Shown piece by piece: positions 1 to 5,899 of a stretch of 6,041 nt of DNA. The DNA comes from an uncultured Bacillota bacterium (GTDB lineage: Bacteria; Bacillota; Clostridia; Peptostreptococcales; Anaerovoracaceae): the NCBI GenBank assembly GCA_949287115.1, contig CASEFF010000116.1:1-6041 (forward strand), given 5' to 3'. The notes beneath the pieces are model-generated. The model saw only the letters and a program-made list of their open reading frames with translations. It was not told where the DNA came from and ran no database searches. The position numbers and the translations under genes were made by a program. Position 1 is the first letter of the stretch. Each line of letters opens with the position of its first letter.

Positions 1-675
1 ATAGCCAATTCGGCGGAAGAGGTGAAAAATCCGCAGCGCGATATGCCGATAGGTATCATCGGATCTCTGGTGATCGCTACGGGCCTTTACATAGTGGTGA
101 CGCTCATGCTTACCGGTGCAATAAAGTATTCGGACTATGAAGGCGTGGCCGCGCCGGTAGCCTTTGCTCTGAATGAGGCAGGCATAAGATGGGGTTCGGC
201 GCTCGTTTCCGTGGGAGCCATAGCGGGGCTGACTACGGGAGTGCTGGTGCTTTTGGGAAGCGAGTCGAGGCTCATTTATTCCATGGCGAGGGACGGTCTC
301 GTGCCTACGGGCTTTTCAAAAGTAGGTGAAAACGGAGTGCCTAAGAAAGCTGTCGTCTGTGTATGGATAGCTGGGATCCTGCTGGCGGGCTTCGTGCCTA
401 TCGACAGGATAGCGGAACTCTGCAACATAGGCACGCTGTGGGCGTTTTTCATGGTATCGCTGACGGTGATAATCCTCAGAAGAACGCAGCCGGAACTGCC
501 GCGGACATTCAGAGTGCCGCTGGTGCCGTTCATACCCGTGCTGTCAATGGCGCTTTGTGCTTTCCTGGCGTCGCAGCTGGATCATATCACATGGATCGTG
601 TTCGTCGTATGGACGTGCTGCGGTATGGTGATTTACTTTGCATACGGAAGGAAGCACAGCGGATTGGGGCGATGA
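1..675 (+). CDS. APC-superfamily amino acid permease, C-terminal half (5' end outside window)
   Basis: Integral membrane amino acid transporter that would use an ion gradient to move an amino acid across the cytoplasmic membrane. The frame is open from base 1 and begins IANSAEEVKNPQRDMPIGII, the conserved loop motif of APC/CAT-type permeases. The GTG at 22 lies inside this motif, so it is not the start. About 224 residues are visible, against a family length near 460-490. Hydrophobic segments lie near residues 17-41, 64-88, 117-135, 138-160, 172-193 and 195-215, matching the last six helices of a 12-helix fold. The segment SRLIYSMARDGLVP (about 89-102) is a second family signature, and FRVPLVPFIPVLS (170-182) is the usual loop before the penultimate helix. 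The tail ends in a basic cytoplasmic stretch (GRKHSGLGR). Family assignment is firm. The substrate cannot be read from this half. The amidohydrolase 68 nt downstream suggests linked uptake and hydrolysis, which is inference. Confidence 0.93.
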   Translation: MANSAEEVKNPQRDMPIGIIGSLVIATGLYIVVTLMLTGAIKYSDYEGVAAPVAFALNEAGIRWGSALVSVGAIAGLTTGVLVLLGSESRLIYSMARDGLVPTGFSKVGENGVPKKAVVCVWIAGILLAGFVPIDRIAELCNIGTLWAFFMVSLTVIILRRTQPELPRTFRVPLVPFIPVLSMALCAFLASQLDHITWIVFVVWTCCGMVIYFAYGRKHSGLGR

Positions 676-690
676 AGCAAAGCACATATT

Positions 691-700
691 GCATATATGC
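691..700. repeat. 10-bp perfect palindrome in the permease-amidohydrolase gap
   Basis: GCATATATGC is a perfect palindrome in the 68-nt gap between the permease and the amidohydrolase. It has no loop and no T-tract behind it, so it is not an intrinsic terminator. It could be a small protein-binding site or chance. Confidence 0.25.
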
Positions 701-743
701 GGAGATTGCAGCTGTCTTACCTTAACGGAGAAAGGGAGAAAAG

Positions 744-2144
744 ATGAAAGAGCGTATTTTCAGATGGATAGACGACAACAGCGTCCGATTTGCCGATATC
801 GCAGGCAGGATATGGGAACGTCCGGAACTTGGAATGCAGGAGCATTATGCCAGCGGCGAATTGATGACAGTCCTCGAGAAGAGCGGTTTTGATGTGGAAA
901 GGGATGTCGCGGGCATGCCTACGGCATTCATAGCAACGTATGGTACGGAGGGACCGGTGCTTGGGCTTTCAGCCGAATATGATGCACTTTCCGGTCTTTC
1001 GCAGAAGGCAGCCACACGAAAGGAATCCGTTGTAAAAGGAGGACCGGGACACGGGTGCGGCCACAACATCCTTGGCACGGGAGCGGTAATGGCTGCCGTG
1101 GCGCTTAAGAACGCGATCGAAGACGGAGAGCTGAAACTCAGGATCAGGCTCTTCGGGACGCCTGCGGAAGAGCTGTGTATAGGGAAACCTTTTATGGGAC
1201 GTGCAGGTGCGTTTAAAGGCGTTGATTTTTTCCTCGACTGGCATCCGCTCTATTTCAACAGGTGTAATTACGATGTGACAAGCGCCTATTTCAATGTTAA
1301 ATATCATTTTACCGGTAAGAGTGCCCACGGCAACATGGCATGGATGGGGAGGAGCGCTCTGGATGCCGCATGCCTTACGGGTCATGCGATCGAAATGCTG
1401 AGGGAGCATATACCGCCGGGTCCGGAAGAAGCTCCGAACTCTATAAATTACACATATCCTGATGTCGGAGGCGATTCGCCGGGTGTGATACCTGAAAATG
1501 CGACGATATGGGTAATAGGACGGGCCATATCGACGGAAGTGGCGCTCGATATGCAGAAACGGGTGGATGAATGTGCCAGGGCAGGGGCCATCGGAAGCGG
1601 ATGTACGTACGAAAAGGAGTTCATAACAGCGACGCACGAAGCGATACCCAACAGGACGCTTAGCGAAGTAATGCACCGCAATTTCGAGGAAATAGGAGTG
1701 CCGCAATATTCACAGGAAGATATCGAATTCGTAAAAGCGCTTCAGGCTGAGACGGGACAGGAAGAAAACGGGATATCGAAAAAAATACCGCCGTGCCGCG
1801 GCGGATATATAAGCGTTACGGACGCGACCGAATACACGTGGAACGCACCTTATGCAACGACGTGGATAGCGGCCGGGATGGATGCCGTAATGTGGCACAA
1901 CTGGACGGTCACGGCATGCATGGGGACAGATATAGCGCGCAAGGTCATGACTACGGCAGCAAAGATCATAACGGCGACGGCTGTAGACGTGGCCACTGAC
2001 GAAGAACTGCTGGAAAGGGCAAAGGACGAGTTGAAGGAGCGCCTTGGCGGCAGGAAGTACGAAAGTCTCATACCGGAGGACATTGAACCTCCCGTTGACC
2101 TGAATAGAGAGGCGATGGAAAAGTTCAACAAAGGTAACAATTAA
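744..2144 (+). CDS. M20-family metallo-amidohydrolase, AbgB-like (aminobenzoyl-glutamate/N-acyl amino acid hydrolase type)
   Basis: Predicted cytoplasmic di-metal hydrolase that cleaves an amide bond, releasing an amino acid from an acylated or aminobenzoyl substrate. The 466-residue length fits AbgB-type proteins. Visible motifs are GLSAEYDAL (74-82), GHGCGHNILGTG (102-113, with C105 and H107 as expected metal ligands), GTPAEE (138-143, catalytic and ligand glutamates), DWHP (165-168, ligand H167), SAHG (193-196, at the lid/dimerisation domain) and MWHNW (383-387, H385 as the last ligand). All expected M20 metal-site positions therefore look intact. The lid domain should span roughly 180-300. 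The ATG at 744 is chosen because GGGAG (734-738) lies 5 nt upstream. In E. coli AbgB works with AbgA and the transporter AbgT. No AbgA partner is in view, and the upstream transporter is an APC permease rather than AbgT. The substrate may therefore be another amide such as a dipeptide-like or N-acyl amino acid. Confidence 0.9.
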   Translation: MKERIFRWIDDNSVRFADIAGRIWERPELGMQEHYASGELMTVLEKSGFDVERDVAGMPTAFIATYGTEGPVLGLSAEYDALSGLSQKAATRKESVVKGGPGHGCGHNILGTGAVMAAVALKNAIEDGELKLRIRLFGTPAEELCIGKPFMGRAGAFKGVDFFLDWHPLYFNRCNYDVTSAYFNVKYHFTGKSAHGNMAWMGRSALDAACLTGHAIEMLREHIPPGPEEAPNSINYTYPDVGGDSPGVIPENATIWVIGRAISTEVALDMQKRVDECARAGAIGSGCTYEKEFITATHEAIPNRTLSEVMHRNFEEIGVPQYSQEDIEFVKALQAETGQEENGISKKIPPCRGGYISVTDATEYTWNAPYATTWIAAGMDAVMWHNWTVTACMGTDIARKVMTTAAKIITATAVDVATDEELLERAKDELKERLGGRKYESLIPEDIEPPVDLNREAMEKFNKGNN

Positions 2145-2174
2145 ACGATAACGTATGGAAAAGAGGTATATGAA

Positions 2175-2384
2175 ATGGACATGAAAGAAAAGCGTGAGAT
2201 AGCGGGAGAAGTGGCGGAATTCCTTTCGTACAAAGTCCGCTCGGGAATGATCTCTCAGGAAGGCGGAGAGAAGATATGGAGATTTGCCATGGAGCATCCC
2301 GAGAAGGCGGATGCCATAACCAATATACTGGATATGGATCTCGATGAAGATGATACACTGGCAAAGATAGAAAAGCTGGCATAA
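2175..2384 (+). CDS. Small acidic hypothetical protein (69 aa)
   Basis: Not recognised. It is a soluble, highly charged, probably all-helical protein with no cysteine, signal peptide or membrane segment. The C-terminal third is strongly acidic (DMDLDEDDTLAKIEKL), while the N-terminus is mixed (MDMKEKREIAGEVAEFL). The ATG at 2175 is preferred because AGAGG (2162-2166) lies 8 nt upstream. The ATG at 2181 would be 14 nt away, and the one at 2170 is out of frame. It sits 30 nt after the amidohydrolase and 21 nt before the zinc-ribbon membrane protein, so it is very likely co-transcribed with both. The good ribosome binding site, tight spacing and full-length open frame support a real gene. A helical partner or adaptor for a neighbour is possible, but nothing in the sequence proves it. 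Confidence 0.75.
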   Translation: MDMKEKREIAGEVAEFLSYKVRSGMISQEGGEKIWRFAMEHPEKADAITNILDMDLDEDDTLAKIEKLA

Positions 2385-2405
2385 AAATCCGGGGGAGAAC
2401 ATATC

Positions 2406-2930
2406 ATGATGATAAAGAGTATACTTGTTGTGATAATGGGAGCATTGCTGCTCGGATGGGTGATTTTCTGCGGCATACAGTTCATAAGACATGGGAAAAG
2501 AGTCATAGCCGACGGCGAGTTCACAGGTCATGTGAAATGTGAGAAATGCGGACTTGAATACGATGTCAGTCCCGAGGAATTCACGCGCAGCAGTCTCGTA
2601 AAAACAAGGAGCGTCTCAAAGACGCAGTTCAAAGGCGGAGCATTTGTCGATCGGCCGAGGTACAGGTATTTTGCCAAAAAATTTTATTGCCCCGGCTGCG
2701 GCAGGATGCGATATGCCAGGGTTCTCAATATAAACGAGTTAAACGATATCATGCTTGTCCCGTCTCTCAAGGTGGGAGCACGCTGGCTGGCAGCTATGGC
2801 CATCGGCGGTATCATAATAATAATGATCATGAAGATCCCGATGTATTTTGCTGACATGCACGCGGAGCAGCAGCTTGAGGAACTGAGACAGGAACAGTAC
2901 GAGGATTTCGAGGAAAGGTACGGGCTGTAG
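2406..2930 (+). CDS. Two-helix membrane protein with a split CxxC...CxxC zinc ribbon
   Basis: A 174-residue protein of unknown function. Residues 5-27 form a hydrophobic helix, followed by the basic stretch RHGKR (28-32). By the positive-inside rule this puts the middle domain in the cytoplasm. That domain carries CEKC (45-48) and CPGC (95-98), two cysteine pairs 46 residues apart, which would bind one zinc ion as a ribbon or knuckle. A second hydrophobic helix covers about 127-149. It is followed by a charged, probably coiled-coil tail rich in Glu and Gln (about 152-172), which should lie outside the membrane. GGGGGAG (2391-2397) precedes the ATG at 2406 with 8 nt; the next codon is also ATG. 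It is the last gene of the left-hand operon and ends 26 nt before the stop of a convergent gene. The family is not recognised. A membrane-anchored zinc-ribbon sensor or scaffold is inference. Confidence 0.82.
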   Translation: MMIKSILVVIMGALLLGWVIFCGIQFIRHGKRVIADGEFTGHVKCEKCGLEYDVSPEEFTRSSLVKTRSVSKTQFKGGAFVDRPRYRYFAKKFYCPGCGRMRYARVLNINELNDIMLVPSLKVGARWLAAMAIGGIIIIMIMKIPMYFADMHAEQQLEELRQEQYEDFEERYGL

Positions 2931-2956
2931 TTTGCGGCATGGCACATCAGACGGTC

Positions 2957-3514
2957 TTAGCTCGCATGATAAACACTTTTCGTATTTATGGAAGATTCCG
3001 TGAGCAGTGCAAGCCCGGACATGGTGAGATAGAGCCCCCAGATAGAGCCCATAGTGAACCACGAGATCAACGGGTTGATGAAGATGATCATCGTGAGCAG
3101 CATGTCTATCACGCCGCTCATCAGCATGAGCTCGGAGCCCGAAACGAAGTTTTTATGCAGCGAGCTGAATTGCTGTATCTTGCTTATTCCGCTTATCAGG
3201 GTGAAAAACCCTATGGCGAACGTCAGCGTACTGAGCATGGGAACTGTTCCGTAGCCGTTTCCGAGAGCCGTCCAGAGCATGAGTAGGGCGAGAGCTGTCA
3301 CAGCGACGCTGCCGGAAAGAGACCAGGCGTTCCTTTCCCCTTTATCGGATCTTATATAGGCTGTGATCCCGTATATCCCGTACAGCCCGAGGCCGGCGGC
3401 TATGACATATGCTATATTGAAAGCCATACCAAGCGGGTCAAAGAAAGTCAGCAGGCCGAGAGCCATCATCACTACTGAAATGGTTACTTCGGCTTTTTTG
3501 TTGGTATCATACAT
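2957..3514 (-). CDS. DUF308/HdeD-like six-helix membrane protein
   Basis: A 185-residue integral membrane protein. Six hydrophobic segments are visible near residues 9-27, 31-54, 66-84, 91-112, 127-147 and 150-172. They form two repeats of three helices with a FFDPLGM (24-30) and a FINPLISWFT (145-154) turn, the arrangement typical of DUF308. HdeD, a member of this family, is linked to acid resistance in E. coli, but most members, especially in Firmicutes, have no established function. On the minus strand AAGGAG (3522-3527) stands 7 nt before the ATG at 3514, which fixes the start. The gene stands alone on this strand. It converges with the zinc-ribbon membrane protein gene and diverges from the WYL pair, so one of the WYL proteins could regulate it across the shared intergenic region. 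That is inference from position only. Confidence 0.85.
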   Translation of the reverse strand: MYDTNKKAEVTISVVMMALGLLTFFDPLGMAFNIAYVIAAGLGLYGIYGITAYIRSDKGERNAWSLSGSVAVTALALLMLWTALGNGYGTVPMLSTLTFAIGFFTLISGISKIQQFSSLHKNFVSGSELMLMSGVIDMLLTMIIFINPLISWFTMGSIWGLYLTMSGLALLTESSINTKSVYHAS

Positions 3515-3568
3515 TTTTCTTCTCCTTCTGTTAAAAGTGTTATCGGCTTATGGTCTTATGATAAACTG

Positions 3569-3574
3569 TATACT
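3569..3574 (+). promoter_or_regulatory. Candidate -10 box (TATACT) for the WYL pair
   Basis: TATACT differs from the sigma-A consensus at one position and lies 76 nt before the WYL start codon, in the region between the divergent genes. No good -35 hexamer is visible at 16-18 nt upstream (GCTTAT is the best match at 17). The promoter is either activator-dependent or weak, or the box is chance. Confidence 0.3.
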
Positions 3575-3585
3575 GCAGAATAGCG

Positions 3586-3599
3586 GTTGTGTGTACAAC
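3586..3599. promoter_or_regulatory. Candidate operator: inverted repeat GTTGT-GTGT-ACAAC
   Basis: Five-base arms (GTTGT and ACAAC) are perfectly complementary around a 4-nt spacer. The repeat begins 11 nt after the candidate -10 box, so it would overlap the first transcribed bases. WYL regulators often control their own promoters, so an autoregulatory operator is reasonable. The arms are short enough to occur by chance. Confidence 0.3.
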
Positions 3600-3650
3600 G
3601 GATGGGGAGATAAGTTCATTACGATTAGCGTTGGAGGAATACAGCGACAA

Positions 3651-4904
3651 ATGGCGTACAGTGAATTGATAAAAGATATCAATCGCATAAGGGAGTATAT
3701 GCGGCAGTTATACATATTCGGTTTCAGAAAAAGAAGCGAATACAAAGGAAAATCGGCACGCAGCTACGATAACGAAAAAAGAAGAGTGGAAAGCTGGATG
3801 AGCGACTACATGGCATTCCGGCGTGAACCCGAGGGGAAAATATGTTTCATTTCCGTAGATACGAGGAACATTTCACGCAATCCTCTGTTCAATGCTTTCA
3901 GAGCGAAAAGCTTCACATCGAATGACATAACTCTGCATTTCTATATCCTTGATATACTTGAGGAGGAAAGCAGACTCACGGTGTCGGAGATAGCAGACAG
4001 GATAGCCGACGACTATCTTCATATGTTCGATGGCGACAGGAACATAGATGAGTCCACCATAAGAAAAAAACTGTCGGAGTATGAGAAGCTGGGACTTGTC
4101 ATAAAAGAGCGGCACGGCAGGAACGTACTCTATACGAAGAATGATGATAAGGTGGATCCCGAATGCTGGAAAACGGCCGTGGCATTCTTTTCCGAAACCG
4201 ATCCTGTCGGTGTGATAGGATCGTATATACTCGACAGGTTAAGCGATGTACCCGATGTTTTTTCCTTCAAGCACCATTACATACTTTATGCGCTCGACAG
4301 CGATATCATGTGTTCTTTGCTGACGGCAATACATGAAAGCCGTGAAGCTACGATAAAGCTGTTTAGCAGGAGGAAGAAAACCGTGTTGGAGCACAGCATC
4401 GTACCGCTGAAGATATATATAAGTACGCAGGACGGCAGGAGCTATGTGCTGGCGTCAGAGCAGCCGGAAGGACAGTACAATATGTACAGGATCGACAACA
4501 TAAGATCTGTCAGCATCGGGAAAAATGCCGATGATATCGGCGCGCTGATAGAAGGGTGCGCAGGATTTGAACGATATCTCTGGAATACGTCCAACAGTAA
4601 AAAAGGCAGTACGGAACGCCTCTCGATGGTGCTGCGCATAGAGCAGGGAGATGAGCACATCATAAGAAGATTGAAGCGTGAGGGCAGGCACGGCATAGTT
4701 ACGGATGAAGGCAAAGGGAGATGGAGATACGAGACAGAAGTATATGATCCTTCGGAAATGCTGCCGTGGATACGTACGTTTATCGGCAGAATAGAGTCGA
4801 TAGAATGTACCGATGCCGGGATCATCGAGAGATTTTATGAAGATATGGAAATGATGTACGACATGTATGATATCGACGGAGGTGCGGATGATGCTGTTCA
4901 ATGA
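3651..4904 (+). CDS. WYL-domain transcriptional regulator with internal winged helix
   Basis: A 417-residue cytoplasmic regulator. The N-terminus (MAYSELIKDINRIREYMRQL, then YIFGFRKRSEY) matches my memory of clostridial WYL proteins. A winged helix occupies about 90-165, with a likely recognition segment around DESTIRKKLSEYEKLGLV (133-150) and a wing at RHGRNVLYT. The WYL domain follows at about 205-290, and a C-terminal WCX-like extension at about 323-395. The name-giving Trp-Tyr-Leu is degenerate (RSYVLA, 263-268), while the following YRIDNIRSV (279-287) is typical. WYL domains are thought to bind ligands, including nucleic acids or nucleotides. The ATG at 3651 is chosen because it gives the family-like N-terminus and GGAGG (3633-3637) lies upstream, although the 13-nt spacing is long. 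The frame is open further upstream (ATG at 3558, and back to 3363), but that part is mostly antisense to the neighbouring gene. The stop overlaps the next gene by 14 nt. Confidence 0.87.
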   Translation: MAYSELIKDINRIREYMRQLYIFGFRKRSEYKGKSARSYDNEKRRVESWMSDYMAFRREPEGKICFISVDTRNISRNPLFNAFRAKSFTSNDITLHFYILDILEEESRLTVSEIADRIADDYLHMFDGDRNIDESTIRKKLSEYEKLGLVIKERHGRNVLYTKNDDKVDPECWKTAVAFFSETDPVGVIGSYILDRLSDVPDVFSFKHHYILYALDSDIMCSLLTAIHESREATIKLFSRRKKTVLEHSIVPLKIYISTQDGRSYVLASEQPEGQYNMYRIDNIRSVSIGKNADDIGALIEGCAGFERYLWNTSNSKKGSTERLSMVLRIEQGDEHIIRRLKREGRHGIVTDEGKGRWRYETEVYDPSEMLPWIRTFIGRIESIECTDAGIIERFYEDMEMMYDMYDIDGGADDAVQ

Positions 4905-5796
4905 GATATACGGCAGTTACTTTTCGGCGGTCTCCGATATATTGAAAAGCGCCGTAAAAGGGGAGCTGTCGATTGAAAAAATTTACGATGTGGTCGCAAA
5001 AAAAGGATTCGCCGAAAGCAGCATCAATATACCCGAAAAACTGGTAGGCGGGGAGTGGCCTTTGTTGACGCGCGATATGTCGACTCCGTTGAAGCATAAG
5101 CCGTCTATGCCCCTCACTACAATGGAAAAAAGATGGCTCAGGACTCTGCTGGACGATCCGAGGATCAGACTGTTCGGAGCAGACGATGCGGGTCTCGAAG
5201 ACGTGGAGCCCTTGTTTGACAGGGACAGGATCGTATATTTTGACAGATATTCCGATGGGGATCCGTATGAAGATGAAGAGTATATAAAAAATTTCAGGAT
5301 CATGCTCAAAGCTGCCGTGGAAAAGAGAAGCGTGGAGATCGTTTTCTGCACGGCAAGGGGAGATGAACGTATATGGACGTGTATGCCCGAGAAGATAGAA
5401 TATTCGTCGAAGGACGATAAGTTCAGGGTGCAGGTGACGAGAAACGGCCGCAGAGATACGATAAACATAGGGCGCATACGGGATTGTAGGCTGACAGATG
5501 AGGCTGCCGGTGATGTGTGCGTGTCGGATGCGGGATCGCGTGAAAGATATCTGATAGCGGAGATAAGGGACGAGCGTAACGCGTTGGAGCGGGCGATGCT
5601 GCATTTTTCGCATCTTAAAAAGGAAACGGTAAAGCCGGACGAAGAGCATTACGTGATGAAGCTGTTTTATGACGTTGATGATGAGACGGAGATACTTATA
5701 AGAGTTCTGGAATTCGGACCGATGATGAAGGTCACGGAGCCGGAGGCTTTTGTGGAAAACATACGTAGCAGACTGGCAAAGCAGAGACGGTTGTAA
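4891..5796 (+). CDS. WYL-domain protein without a recognisable DNA-binding domain
   Basis: A 301-residue cytoplasmic protein, partner of the preceding WYL regulator. The N-terminus MLFNEIYGSYFSAVSDIL resembles the start I recall for the second member of clostridial WYL pairs. The WYL domain lies at about 133-203, ending INIGRIRDCRL, and a WCX-type extension at about 217-297 (YVMKLFYDVDDETEILIRVLEFG at its core). The signature triad is replaced (KFRVQV, 177-182). No clear helix-turn-helix is seen in residues 1-130, so it may bind DNA only together with its partner, or act as a ligand-sensing subunit. The start is ambiguous. GGAGG (4878-4882) is 8 nt from the ATG at 4891 and 5 nt from the ATG at 4888; the former gives the better spacing and the family-like N-terminus. 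Overlap with the upstream stop implies translational coupling and a matched ratio. Transcription should end at the hairpin just after the stop. Confidence 0.85.
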   Translation: MLFNEIYGSYFSAVSDILKSAVKGELSIEKIYDVVAKKGFAESSINIPEKLVGGEWPLLTRDMSTPLKHKPSMPLTTMEKRWLRTLLDDPRIRLFGADDAGLEDVEPLFDRDRIVYFDRYSDGDPYEDEEYIKNFRIMLKAAVEKRSVEIVFCTARGDERIWTCMPEKIEYSSKDDKFRVQVTRNGRRDTINIGRIRDCRLTDEAAGDVCVSDAGSRERYLIAEIRDERNALERAMLHFSHLKKETVKPDEEHYVMKLFYDVDDETEILIRVLEFGPMMKVTEPEAFVENIRSRLAKQRRL

Positions 5797-5812
5797 GCAG
5801 AGACGGCTGTAA
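5781..5812. repeat. 16-bp tandem duplication spanning a stop codon and a terminator arm
   Basis: GCAGAGACGGTTGTAA (5781-5796) is followed immediately by GCAGAGACGGCTGTAA (5797-5812), identical at 15 of 16 positions. The first copy encodes the last residues and the TAA of the second WYL protein. The second copy, with its own TAA, supplies the left arm of the terminator. Confidence 0.85.
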
Positions 5813-5826
5813 AGGCCGTCTCTTTT
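5799..5826 (+). terminator. Intrinsic terminator of the WYL pair
   Basis: AGAGACGGC (5799-5807) and GCCGTCTCT (5815-5823) form a perfect 9-bp stem with a 7-nt loop, followed by TTT and then ACTT. The T-tract is short but the stem is strong, and it lies 3 nt after the stop codon. The right arm can also pair with the first copy of the tandem repeat (8 bp plus a G-T pair). Confidence 0.75.
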
Positions 5827-5899
5827 ACTTATGGTGACTTTTCGCAACTTTTTTTCCGTGATTAACCGCAGATGCAGTGTTATCATATGCACACAGTCA
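5827..5899 (+). promoter_or_regulatory. Gene-free spacer with a weak promoter-like element
   Basis: No protein gene or recognised RNA is visible between the terminator and the structured element. The stretch has a run of seven T at 5849-5855 and a -10-like TATCAT at 5881-5886. Seventeen nt upstream of it is a poor -35 match (GTGATT, 5858-5863). A start near 5893 would begin just before the helix that encloses the tRNA-like element, which makes this promoter attractive but unproven. Confidence 0.22.

Noticed and set aside
22..24. GTG as the start of the permease gene
   Set aside because: It falls inside the conserved SAEEVKNPQRD motif and the frame is open to base 1, so the gene is simply cut by the window edge.
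969..1706. 245-codon open frame on the minus strand inside the amidohydrolase gene
   Set aside because: It lies wholly antisense to a gene with clear M20 motifs. Its translation is rich in Arg, His, Tyr and Cys with no domain, as expected for a shadow frame.
1710..2531. 273-codon open frame on the minus strand
   Set aside because: It runs antisense across three plus-strand genes and their gaps. Composition is unnatural (many Tyr, His, Arg) and no family resemblance is seen.
3363..3650. N-terminal extension of the first WYL protein, including a hydrophobic stretch
   Set aside because: Most of it is antisense to the DUF308 gene, so the apparent membrane segment is an artefact. The family-like N-terminus begins at the ATG at 3651, although a start at 3558 cannot be fully excluded.
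4822..5892. 356-codon open frame on the minus strand opposite the second WYL gene
   Set aside because: Antisense to a gene with a good ribosome binding site and family-like ends. It also crosses the terminator hairpin, and its residue composition is that of a shadow.
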